NCBI GenBank assembly: GCA_959020035.1
Contig: CAUEQX010000016.1
Location: forward strand, 1 to 19,731
Length of the DNA stretch: 19,731 nucleotides
Direction: 5' to 3'
DNA from: an uncultured Collinsella sp.
GTDB taxonomy: Bacteria > Actinomycetota > Coriobacteriia > Coriobacteriales > Coriobacteriaceae
The notes beneath the pieces are model-generated. The model was not told the DNA's origin. It was given only the letters and a program-made list of their open reading frames with translations, and ran no database searches. Below are positions 13,894 to 19,731 of the stretch, piece after piece. The translations under genes were made by a program, and so were the position numbers. Position 1 is the first letter of the stretch. Each line of letters starts with the position of its first letter.

Positions 13894-14979
13894 TTACAGT
13901 GCGAAGGCGTCGACGTCGCCCCAGTGGCGGCGCAGCGTAATGGCGGCGGCGGGTTCGGTATTGTCAAAGACGACCGACCATTGCGTATTGCTGGTGATGT
14001 CTTTCGGATTGGGTTCTTGCGCTGCAGCGCGTAGGGCCTTCCAAGCGACTGCCTCGTCCTGGGCACCGACATGGGCGTCAAGGACATCGGCGATTGCGAT
14101 GGCGCGCTCTTTACCATGGCCCAGCTCGCCATTCTTTTGGTTGGGCAGCACTTCGTCGCCATAGCAGGCGTAGAAGTTCGTAACCTGGCGTACAGGAGTC
14201 GCTTTGAAAGCACGGTCCGGATCGCGCGGATCCCACTCTACTACGCGCGCGTCACCGGCGGCGTCGTTGATAAAGAAGTGGTAATCGCGTTCTGCCATGG
14301 CGTGCATGTCGTAGGCGGAAAGCAGGTCGACAGCTTCTTGCGTGGTGGCGGCACGGTCGAGCACCAGACGGATGGCGAGCGAGGTATTGATGACGGGGCG
14401 TTGCGCGTCCTGGTCACAGGGCTTGGAATCCAGGGTGAGTACGGCAATGGACACGCCGCATTCGTTAACACCGTCGAGCTGGCCAAACGGGCCCATGAGT
14501 GCGGCGGCCCGTCCGGCGACGGAGTCAAGCGGAGTGTTATCGCCCAGGTTGTTAAGGGCGGCAAACCCGATGGAGGCATAGCCGCCGCGTGGGTGATTGC
14601 GCACCAGCAGCGCCGAGGTGTCGTCCTTAAAGTCGTAATTGCGACCGGTGCGCACGCGGCCTTCGGCATCTACGGCGACAAAAGCGCTGCAGGCAAACTG
14701 GGGCGCCTGGACATGTACCGGCACACCGGGCAGCACCTGCGCCACCAAGGCATCGATGTAGGCCTGGTCGTCGCGCACGCCAGCGGCGATGATGCGATTA
14801 AGATCGTAGTCGTAGGCGATGTCGATCGCGTACAGGTCATAGCCATCCGCGTAGCCGGTCAAGCGTTTGAGCGACGCGGCGGACTTGATTTGCTTGTGAT
14901 AAACGATACCGGTGGCAGCGGCAAGGCTGACGGCGACTCCCGCGACACCGCAGGCGATGGCAATGTTACGTGGCTTCAT
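13894..14979 (-). CDS. Membrane-anchored Ntn-type linear amide C-N hydrolase
   Basis: 361 residues. An N-terminal hydrophobic helix (about 6-26, IAIACGVAGVAVSLAAATGIVY) predicts export with retention as a membrane anchor. The catalytic part begins at Cys97 in QFACSAFVAVDAEGRV, followed by GRNYDF (112-117), the pattern of the choloylglycine-hydrolase/acyl-CoA:6-APA acyltransferase (C45-like) superfamily, in which an N-terminal Cys freed by self-cleavage is the nucleophile. DGVNECGVSIAVLTLDS and TSLAIRLVLDRAATTQEAVDLLS are also typical. Classical bile salt hydrolases are cytoplasmic and start directly with Met-Cys, so this is probably a different amidase; substrate unknown. It is divergent from the M18 peptidase gene. 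GAGAGGAG lies upstream of the ATG. Confidence 0.82.
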   Translation of the reverse strand: MKPRNIAIACGVAGVAVSLAAATGIVYHKQIKSAASLKRLTGYADGYDLYAIDIAYDYDLNRIIAAGVRDDQAYIDALVAQVLPGVPVHVQAPQFACSAFVAVDAEGRVRTGRNYDFKDDTSALLVRNHPRGGYASIGFAALNNLGDNTPLDSVAGRAAALMGPFGQLDGVNECGVSIAVLTLDSKPCDQDAQRPVINTSLAIRLVLDRAATTQEAVDLLSAYDMHAMAERDYHFFINDAAGDARVVEWDPRDPDRAFKATPVRQVTNFYACYGDEVLPNQKNGELGHGKERAIAIADVLDAHVGAQDEAVAWKALRAAAQEPNPKDITSNTQWSVVFDNTEPAAAITLRRHWGDVDAFAL

Positions 14980-15140
14980 GGCGGCTCCTCTCGTCCTGTT
15001 AGCGTAATTGTCGCAAAAGGTGCACGGGCATGATGGCTCAACTTGGTGAGCGGTGCGGGATTAAACACGGAATGAAGAGTGCAGCGCTGGCGTGGCGGGG
15101 TATGCTGGAGGGGACCATCAACCCAGCGAAAGGGGAGAGC

Positions 15141-16526
15141 ATGACGGATCAGGAAACGCCCGAGCGCGCGCACGTGACGGCCGACGATATCGAGGCTGCC
15201 AACGACCTTATCGACTTTATCGAGGCATGCCCCAGCATGTTCCATACGGCAGCGACCATTATGGCCGAGCTCGACGAGGCGGGCTTTACCTACCTGCCCG
15301 AGAATGCGGCGTGGGACATCGAGCCGGGCGGGCGTTATTACACGCAGCGCAACACCTCGAGCGTTGTTGCCTTTAAGGTGGGCGAGGACCTGGCCGCGAC
15401 GTGGGGCGAGGACGGCGTTGCCGGCGACTACCATTTTCAGCTGACGGCGTCGCACAGCGACTCGCCTACGTTTAAGGTTAAGGCCGTCCCCGAGCTCGAC
15501 GGCGCAGGCGAGACGCTGCGTCTGAACACCGAGGCCTACGGCGGCATGATCGACTACACCTGGTTCGATCGTCCGCTGGCGCTCGCGGGCCGCGTACTGG
15601 TGCGCGAGGGCGACCGTATTGAGAGCCGCCTGCTTACCACCGAGCGCGAGGTTGCCATTATTCCGAGCCTTGCCATCCATATGAACCGTGGCGTTAACGA
15701 GAGCTTTGCTCCCAACCGAGCCGTTGACCTGTGCCCGCTCATCAGCGCCGGTGAACTCAAGCAGGGAGATTTTGACGCTCTGATTGCCGATGAGCTGGAC
15801 GTTGAGCCCGAGCAAATTTTGGGCCGCGATCTGTTCCTGGTCAATCGTCAGGATGCGCGCATTTGGGGCTGGGCCGACGAGTTTATCTCGACGCCCAAGC
15901 TCGACGACCTGGCCTGCGCCTATACCTCGCTGCAGGCATTTTTGGGTGCTGAGAACGCGCGCGATATCTCGGTCTTCTGCTGCTTTGATAACGAGGAGGT
16001 TGGCTCCGAGACCAAGCAGGGAGCCATGTCGACGTTCTTGGCCGATGCGCTGCGCCGCATTAACGGATCGCTGGGCTTCGATGACGAGTCGTACCATCGC
16101 GCACTTGCCGCCTCGATGCTCGTGAGCTGCGATAATGCGCATGCCGTGCATCCCAACCACGCCGAGAAGTGCGATGCCCGCAACCAGGTCGTGCTCAACG
16201 GCGGTATCGTTATCAAGGAAGCCGCCAACCAGCACTACTGCACCGATGCCTTTAGCCGCGCGGTGTTCCAGGCTATTTGCGATGACGCCGACGTGCCCAC
16301 GCAGGCCTTCGCCAACAAGAGTGATATGGCCGGCGGCTCCACCCTGGGCAACCTGTCGAACATGCAGGCGAGCATGCACGCCGTAGACGTGGGCCTGCCG
16401 CAGCTGGCCATGCACTCGAGCTACGAGACCGGCGGCGTGCGCGACGTGATGTGTGCCATCCGCGCCCTCACGGCCTTCTACGAGCGAAACCTAACCATCA
16501 ACGGCGCCGAAAGCGTGGAGCTCTAA
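15141..16526 (+). CDS. M18 family aminopeptidase
   Basis: 461 residues. A cytoplasmic metallopeptidase releasing N-terminal residues, preferring acidic or neutral ones in characterised relatives. Two-zinc site motifs are all present: TASHSDSPTF (H105), the DDLACAY aspartate, FDNEEVGSETKQGA with the paired glutamates, SCDNAHAVHPNH, and the C-terminal MHSSYETGGVRDV histidine. DMAGGSTLGNLS is also family-typical. Length matches bacterial members (about 430-470). The frame is open to 15030, but AAAGGGGAGAGC stands directly before the ATG at 15141, so that start is used. TATGCT about 40 bp upstream is a possible -10 box. The 160-bp gap to the divergent amide hydrolase probably holds both promoters. 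Confidence 0.94.
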   Translation: MTDQETPERAHVTADDIEAANDLIDFIEACPSMFHTAATIMAELDEAGFTYLPENAAWDIEPGGRYYTQRNTSSVVAFKVGEDLAATWGEDGVAGDYHFQLTASHSDSPTFKVKAVPELDGAGETLRLNTEAYGGMIDYTWFDRPLALAGRVLVREGDRIESRLLTTEREVAIIPSLAIHMNRGVNESFAPNRAVDLCPLISAGELKQGDFDALIADELDVEPEQILGRDLFLVNRQDARIWGWADEFISTPKLDDLACAYTSLQAFLGAENARDISVFCCFDNEEVGSETKQGAMSTFLADALRRINGSLGFDDESYHRALAASMLVSCDNAHAVHPNHAEKCDARNQVVLNGGIVIKEAANQHYCTDAFSRAVFQAICDDADVPTQAFANKSDMAGGSTLGNLSNMQASMHAVDVGLPQLAMHSSYETGGVRDVMCAIRALTAFYERNLTINGAESVEL

Positions 16527-16580
16527 AACCTGCCAAAAAGGGACAGGTTCATTTTGGCAGGTTTTATCTGGGCAAATGCC
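16527..16580 (+). repeat. Dispersed GGGACAGG repeat, copy B
   Basis: Same 12-bp arms as copy A (16527-16538/16552-16563) and the same tail with one change (AAATGCC). It begins directly after the M18 peptidase stop. The tail again runs into a further small hairpin, AATGCCA-g-TGGCATT. Confidence 0.9.
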
Positions 16581-16634
16581 AGTGGCATTGCAAGCCGATA
16601 GGGCCCTAAAACGCCGCAGGTAGAGCAAAAGTCA

Positions 16635-16738
16635 GCGAGAGCCCGCCAGGGCGAGCAAGGTGGCGTGAAAGAGGAGGGCATAGGCCTTTTGGCCATGCCC
16701 GACGATTGAACGTCAGATTGCCGCTCTGGCGGGCTCGC
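16635..16738. repeat. Composite palindrome E6
   Basis: AGCCCGCCAG (16640-16649) pairs with CTGGCGGGCT (16726-16735), extended outward by GCGAG/CGC with a 2-nt bulge. Centred inside is GGGCATAGGCC-tttt-GGCCATGCCC (16676-16700), with one bulged A. The spacers between do not pair. It has the same plan as E2, E3 and E5, in the convergent gap between the M18 peptidase and the dehydrogenase. Confidence 0.72.
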
Positions 16739-16749
16739 AGCGTCGAGGG

Positions 16750-16777
16750 GTTCCGGCGTTTGGTAAAACGCCGGAAC
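16750..16777. repeat. Hairpin after the dehydrogenase gene
   Basis: GTTCCGGCGTTT (16750-16761) is a perfect 12-bp inverse of 16766-16777 with a 4-nt loop, three bases from the dehydrogenase stop codon. It is placed like a terminator, but neither strand has a U-run after it. Confidence 0.7.
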
Positions 16778-16780
16778 AAC

Positions 16781-17716
16781 CTAATGTTCGATCCAGCAGC
16801 GAAGCGTCTCGCCGGCTTGCAGGTGACGCAGATTCTCTGCGGCAATGTCGACCACATTGTTGAGCGTGGCTGCCAGGTGGAACCAGCCGGAGACGTGCGG
16901 CGTGATGAGCATGTTGGGCGCATCCCACAGGGGGCTTGTCTCAGGCAGCGGCTCGGGGTCGGTGACGTCGACCGCGGCGCCGGCGAGATGTCCCGACTCC
17001 AGGGCGGCAACCAAGTCGTCGGCGACCACAAGGTCGCCGCGGCCGCCGTTGGCAAAGAAGGCGCCCGGTTTCATCGCGGCGAAGAACTCGGCGTTCGCCA
17101 GGCCGCGGGTCTCGGGTGTGCTGGGCATAAAGGATGCGACGATGTCAGCCTCGGCCAGGCGCTCGGACAGGGCGTCCATGCCGTCCATGTCCTCAAACAC
17201 AATGGGGTAGACGAGTGGATGGCGCTTGATGCCGCGGACGTGCGCGCCCATGTTGCGGCAGAGCGTGGCGAAGTGGCCGCCGATATCGCCCGCGCCCAGC
17301 ACCAGCACATTGGCGTTTTTGAGCGAGGTGACCGGCCCCAAATCCTCCCAGCGATGCTCGCGCTGCAAGTTGTGATAGCCGGGCAGGCGCTTCATCATGG
17401 AAAGGACCATGGCAAACATGTGCTCGCTTACGGCCTGGCCGTAGGCGCCCACCGAGCAAGACAATTTGGCGTCGGCCGGCACGGTGCCGGCGGCCAAGTA
17501 ATCGTCATAGCCAGCGGTCTGCAATTGCAACAGCTGGAGATGTTCGCATGCCGTGAGCATGTCAGGGTCGATGTTGCCCAAGATCACGTCAGCATCGGCG
17601 ACCTGCTCGCGCGTGGCGGCGTCGGCGCTCGTGTAGATAAAGTCCTCGCCCGGAGCGCTCGACTCAAGAATTGCGCGATGGCGGTCATTGACGGGCAGCA
17701 AAACCAGGATGTTCAC
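16781..17716 (-). CDS. D-2-hydroxyacid dehydrogenase
   Basis: 311 residues. An NAD(P)-dependent oxidoreductase that interconverts a D-2-hydroxy acid and its 2-keto acid. The dinucleotide-binding motif GAGDIGG is at 141-147, followed by a conserved NGGRGDLV with catalytic Arg226, DPEPLP with Glu255, and PHVSGW with His274, the complete Arg-Glu-His triad. AYGQAVSEHMFAMVLSMMKRLP is the usual helix before the NAD domain. Length suits the compact subgroup without ACT domain, so it is not the feedback-regulated SerA type; substrate cannot be told from sequence. The start is GTG with GGAGAGGA 6 nt upstream. A copy of the dispersed repeat stands 20 bp before it. Confidence 0.92.
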   Translation of the reverse strand: MNILVLLPVNDRHRAILESSAPGEDFIYTSADAATREQVADADVILGNIDPDMLTACEHLQLLQLQTAGYDDYLAAGTVPADAKLSCSVGAYGQAVSEHMFAMVLSMMKRLPGYHNLQREHRWEDLGPVTSLKNANVLVLGAGDIGGHFATLCRNMGAHVRGIKRHPLVYPIVFEDMDGMDALSERLAEADIVASFMPSTPETRGLANAEFFAAMKPGAFFANGGRGDLVVADDLVAALESGHLAGAAVDVTDPEPLPETSPLWDAPNMLITPHVSGWFHLAATLNNVVDIAAENLRHLQAGETLRCWIEH

Positions 17717-17735
17717 AAGCAGTCCTCTCCGCTCG

Positions 17736-17787
17736 ACCTACCAAAAAGGGACAGGTTTATTTTGGCAGGTTGTATCAGGCAAAACGC
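17736..17787 (+). repeat. Dispersed GGGACAGG repeat, copy C
   Basis: ACCTACCAAAA, then AGGGACAGGTTTA, TTTTGGCAGGTT and the tail GTATCAGGCAAAACGC. The left arm carries one change (TACC for TGCC). It lies between map and the dehydrogenase gene and is read in plus orientation although both genes are on the minus strand, so it sits in the dehydrogenase 5' region. Confidence 0.85.
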
Positions 17788-17790
17788 TAT

Positions 17791-17840
17791 AAAAACGCCG
17801 GGCTACGCGATGGTTAACATATCCATCGCGTAGCCCGGCG
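17791..17840 (-). terminator. Strong intrinsic terminator after map
   Basis: A perfect 18-bp stem (17796-17813/17823-17840) with a 9-nt loop, followed on the minus strand by TTTTTATAGC. It lies 10 bp beyond the map stop codon and is the best canonical terminator in the window. Confidence 0.9.
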
Positions 17841-17849
17841 CATCCACGG

Positions 17850-18737
17850 CTACCAGCTCAGCAGCTCGTAGCCGTCCTCGGTCACCACGAGCTGTACCTC
17901 GCACTGGGCCGAATCGCTGCCGTCCTTGGTGCGCACGCACCAGCCGTCACCCTTGCTGATCTTGATGTCGGGCGCTCCGGCGTTGACCATGGGCTCGATG
18001 GTAAAGACCATGCCCGGAGCCATGATGGTGTCCACATCGGGTGCCTCGGTGGTAAAGCCCACAAACGGGTCCTCGTGGAACTCCTTACCGATGCCGTGTC
18101 CGCCGTACTCGCGTACCACGCTAAAGCCGGCGTCCTCGACCGTCTTTTGCACGGCCTCGGCCATCACGGACAGCGGCAGCCACGGCTTGACGGCAGCCAG
18201 ACCCGCCTCCACGCTGGCGCGGGTGACGTCGACCAGGCGCTGGCGCTCGGCAGAGACCTCGCCGATGCAGAACATGCGGCTCGAATCACTAAAGTAGCCG
18301 TCAAGAATCGTGGAGCAGTCGACGTTGATGATGTCGCCCTCGTGCAGCACGTCCGTATCGCAGGGGATGCCGTGACAGACCACGTCGTTGATCGAGGTGC
18401 AAACGCTCTTGGGGTAGCCCTCATAGTTGAGGTCGGCCGGCGTGCCGCCGTGCTCGACGGTGTAGTCGTAGATCATCTGGTCGATCTGGTTGGTGGTCAT
18501 GCCCGCGGCGATGTGTTCGCCTACGTAATCGAGCACGCCCACGTTGATGGCGGCCGAGCGCTTGATGCCCTCGATATCGGCGGGCGCCTTGTAGAGCGTG
18601 CGGGGCAAAACCTCCCAGCCCTCTTCCCACAGGCGCTCAAGGCGCTCATCAAAGGCGCTATGGCATTTCTTATATTTTTTGCCGCTGCCGCACCAGCAAG
18701 CGTCGTTGCGGCCGGGCACGGGTCCATTGTCAAACAT
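17850..18737 (-). CDS. map: Type I methionine aminopeptidase with SEC-C zinc motif
   Basis: 295 residues. It removes the initiator methionine from nascent proteins. The N-terminal extension GRNDACWCGSGKKYKKCH (9-26) is a SEC-C zinc-binding motif (C-x-C-x8-C-H), a ribosome or protein-contact module found on some bacterial MetAPs. The catalytic domain has all five metal ligands: D140 (NVDCS), D151 (YFSDSSR), H214 (GGHGIG), E248 (TIEPM) and E280 (AQCEVQ), plus H122 in CHGIP near the substrate. The length equals the SEC-C-bearing form; ordinary type I enzymes are about 250. AAAGGA precedes the ATG. It is unlinked to ribosomal genes here. TATACT on the minus strand (18763-18768) may be its -10 box. 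Confidence 0.96.
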   Translation of the reverse strand: MFDNGPVPGRNDACWCGSGKKYKKCHSAFDERLERLWEEGWEVLPRTLYKAPADIEGIKRSAAINVGVLDYVGEHIAAGMTTNQIDQMIYDYTVEHGGTPADLNYEGYPKSVCTSINDVVCHGIPCDTDVLHEGDIINVDCSTILDGYFSDSSRMFCIGEVSAERQRLVDVTRASVEAGLAAVKPWLPLSVMAEAVQKTVEDAGFSVVREYGGHGIGKEFHEDPFVGFTTEAPDVDTIMAPGMVFTIEPMVNAGAPDIKISKGDGWCVRTKDGSDSAQCEVQLVVTEDGYELLSW

Positions 18738-18792
18738 GGCTAACTTCCTTTCATTCGCAGCTAGTATAGCCCACTCACAGGGCAGCTGCGCG

Positions 18793-19575
18793 CTAGTAGC
18801 TCACCTGGCAGGGAATGCCGAGGGCGCGCACGCGCGCGGCGATGGCGTCGAGGGCCTCGGGCGCTGCTTTGGCAAGGCCGGCGACCGGCGTCTCGCGAGC
18901 CACCGTGTAGATGGTCGCTTCTTGTGGGCGAATGCGCTCAAGCGCCGCGAGCCAGGGGGCAACGTACTCCTCGCCGGTGTTGTCGATGAGCTTGCCCTGA
19001 TACTCGCCGGTCAAAAAGATCGTCTGGATAATAACGTGACCGTCAAAGCTTGCGAACGTCTTGATCTGGTGCTCGACGTCGTAGGGGCCAACAGGCTGGT
19101 CGAGCAGCTGGATAAACGCCGGGTCGACGGTATCGAGCTTAAGAATGTTGTCGTCGACCATCATGAGCGCGTCGTGCACCTCGGGGCGGTCGGCGCGCGT
19201 ACCGTTGGAGAGCACGGCGATCTTGGAGTTTGGGGCAAGCTCGTCGCGCAGCGCGACGGCGCCGGCGATGGCCTGCGGAAACTCCGGTGCGGCGGTGGGC
19301 TCGCCGTTGCCTGCGAAGGTGATCACATCGGGGAGCTCGCCCTCGGCTGCCATCTCGCGCAGCTTTGCTTCGAGCGCGTCGAGTACCATGGCAGCTGTGT
19401 TATACGGCTCATGACAGGGGCGCTCGGCGTTGAGGCCGTTTTCGCAGTAAATGCAGTCGAACGTGCAGATTTTGCCGCTGGCCGGCATCATGTTGACGCC
19501 GAGCGAGAGACCAAGGCGACGGCTGCGAACGGGCCCAAAGATGGGGCTGGCATTCAAAAACGTAGACATAGGCAT
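18793..19575 (-). CDS. Radical SAM protein
   Basis: About 260 residues. The cluster motif CTFDCIYC (C37, C41, C44) is the CxxxCxxC iron-sulfur/SAM site. The upstream IFGPVRSRRLGLSLGVNMMP and the later ITFAGNGEPTAAPEF (glycine motif) match a family of small stand-alone radical SAM proteins related to COG0731 (wyosine-synthase-like), which in most bacteria have no known substrate. There is no extra cysteine-rich domain for auxiliary clusters. Start: GAGGAG lies 3 nt before ATG 19575 and 9 nt before a second ATG at 19569; either may be used, and both fit family N-termini. An upstream open extension to 19683 lacks support. Reaction unknown. Confidence 0.88.
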   Translation of the reverse strand: MPMSTFLNASPIFGPVRSRRLGLSLGVNMMPASGKICTFDCIYCENGLNAERPCHEPYNTAAMVLDALEAKLREMAAEGELPDVITFAGNGEPTAAPEFPQAIAGAVALRDELAPNSKIAVLSNGTRADRPEVHDALMMVDDNILKLDTVDPAFIQLLDQPVGPYDVEHQIKTFASFDGHVIIQTIFLTGEYQGKLIDNTGEEYVAPWLAALERIRPQEATIYTVARETPVAGLAKAAPEALDAIAARVRALGIPCQVSY

Positions 19576-19617
19576 ATGCTCCTCAAGACAATTGTGCCTA
19601 AGCATAGCATCGGCTCC

Positions 19618-19642
19618 AAAGCAAGGTGCGGGCCCTTGCTTT
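19618..19642. repeat. Hairpin upstream of the radical SAM gene
   Basis: AAAGCAAGG (19618-19626) pairs perfectly with CCTTGCTTT (19634-19642) around a 7-nt loop. On the plus strand it is followed by ACAAGTTTCGTTTTTTC, a loose T-rich tail. Role unknown; it lies 43 bp upstream of the radical SAM start. The rest of 19643-19731 shows no gene. Confidence 0.6.
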
Positions 19643-19731
19643 ACAAGTTTCGTTTTTTCACGTCGCTCATTATGCCGTGCCATGAAAAGCCTCGGGTCGG
19701 GTACAGTTAATCTGTTAACAAGGCGTAAGGC

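Noticed and set aside
14976..16415. 479-codon minus-strand open frame opposite the M18 peptidase
   Set aside because: Long but a shadow of the opposite gene, which has every catalytic motif.
16706..17833. 375-codon plus-strand open frame opposite the dehydrogenase
   Set aside because: Antisense to a gene with an intact active site; it crosses a hairpin, a repeat copy and a terminator.
18598..19710. 370-codon plus-strand open frame opposite map and the radical SAM gene
   Set aside because: Overlaps two complete minus-strand genes and lacks a ribosome site.
1..19731. CRISPR array, tRNA/rRNA genes, transposase or prophage
   Set aside because: No regularly spaced direct repeats, no cloverleaf or rRNA sequence, and no transposase, integrase or phage protein seen. 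The only defence-like gene is the truncated Abi_2 copy.

Overview
The window looks like chromosomal DNA of a high-GC, Gram-positive gut actinobacterium of the Coriobacteriia, most likely Collinsella or a close relative. This is an inference from base composition, gene style and recognisable proteins; no database search was possible. Coding density is high and almost every gene is housekeeping. The main exceptions are a scarred region at about 6.4-7.9 kb and unusually elaborate intergenic DNA.

Layout: (1) 0.16-5.5 kb is an aspartate-family amino-acid block. thrC and thrB (threonine synthase, homoserine kinase) are on the minus strand; the divergent lysC (aspartate kinase) and asd (aspartate-semialdehyde dehydrogenase) are on the plus strand. 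Together they cover aspartate to aspartate semialdehyde and homoserine to threonine; homoserine dehydrogenase is not in the window. (2) 5.8-8.0 kb holds an O6-alkylguanine-DNA alkyltransferase, a decayed stretch joining the tail of a ClC-type chloride channel to the front of an AT-richer Abi_2/AbiF-like gene, and a GyrI-like gene with a LexA-box-like operator upstream. (3) 8.2-11.7 kb is a two-gene MacB/LolD-type ABC exporter (ATPase plus a large FtsX-like permease). (4) 11.8-13.8 kb has a small conserved hypothetical protein, a gene-free island of three large palindromes, and a 6-phosphofructokinase. (5) 13.9-19.6 kb has a membrane-anchored Ntn-type amide hydrolase, an M18 aminopeptidase, a D-2-hydroxyacid dehydrogenase, a SEC-C-tagged methionine aminopeptidase and a radical SAM protein.

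The most unusual content lies between the genes. I see two repeat systems. The first is a dispersed element of about 50 bp, present four times, with the core AAAAAGGGACAGGTTTATTT and, in the better copies, flanking CCTGCCAAAA/TTTTGGCAGG arms. The second is a set of long composite palindromes: long outer arms, an internal spacer, then a smaller nested hairpin. Two of these (21-117 and 5470-5599) share an almost identical 17-nt nested-hairpin loop and a 9-nt flank while their 15-16 bp arms are unrelated yet perfectly self-complementary. That pattern implies either selection for structure or palindromes made by local template switching. The Abi_2 remnant also keeps a structured leader with interleaved complementary segments, one of which covers its Shine-Dalgarno site.

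Functions are assigned from motifs read by eye. Start codons were chosen from Shine-Dalgarno sequences. Promoter calls are weak. No tRNA, rRNA, CRISPR array, transposase or origin was found.
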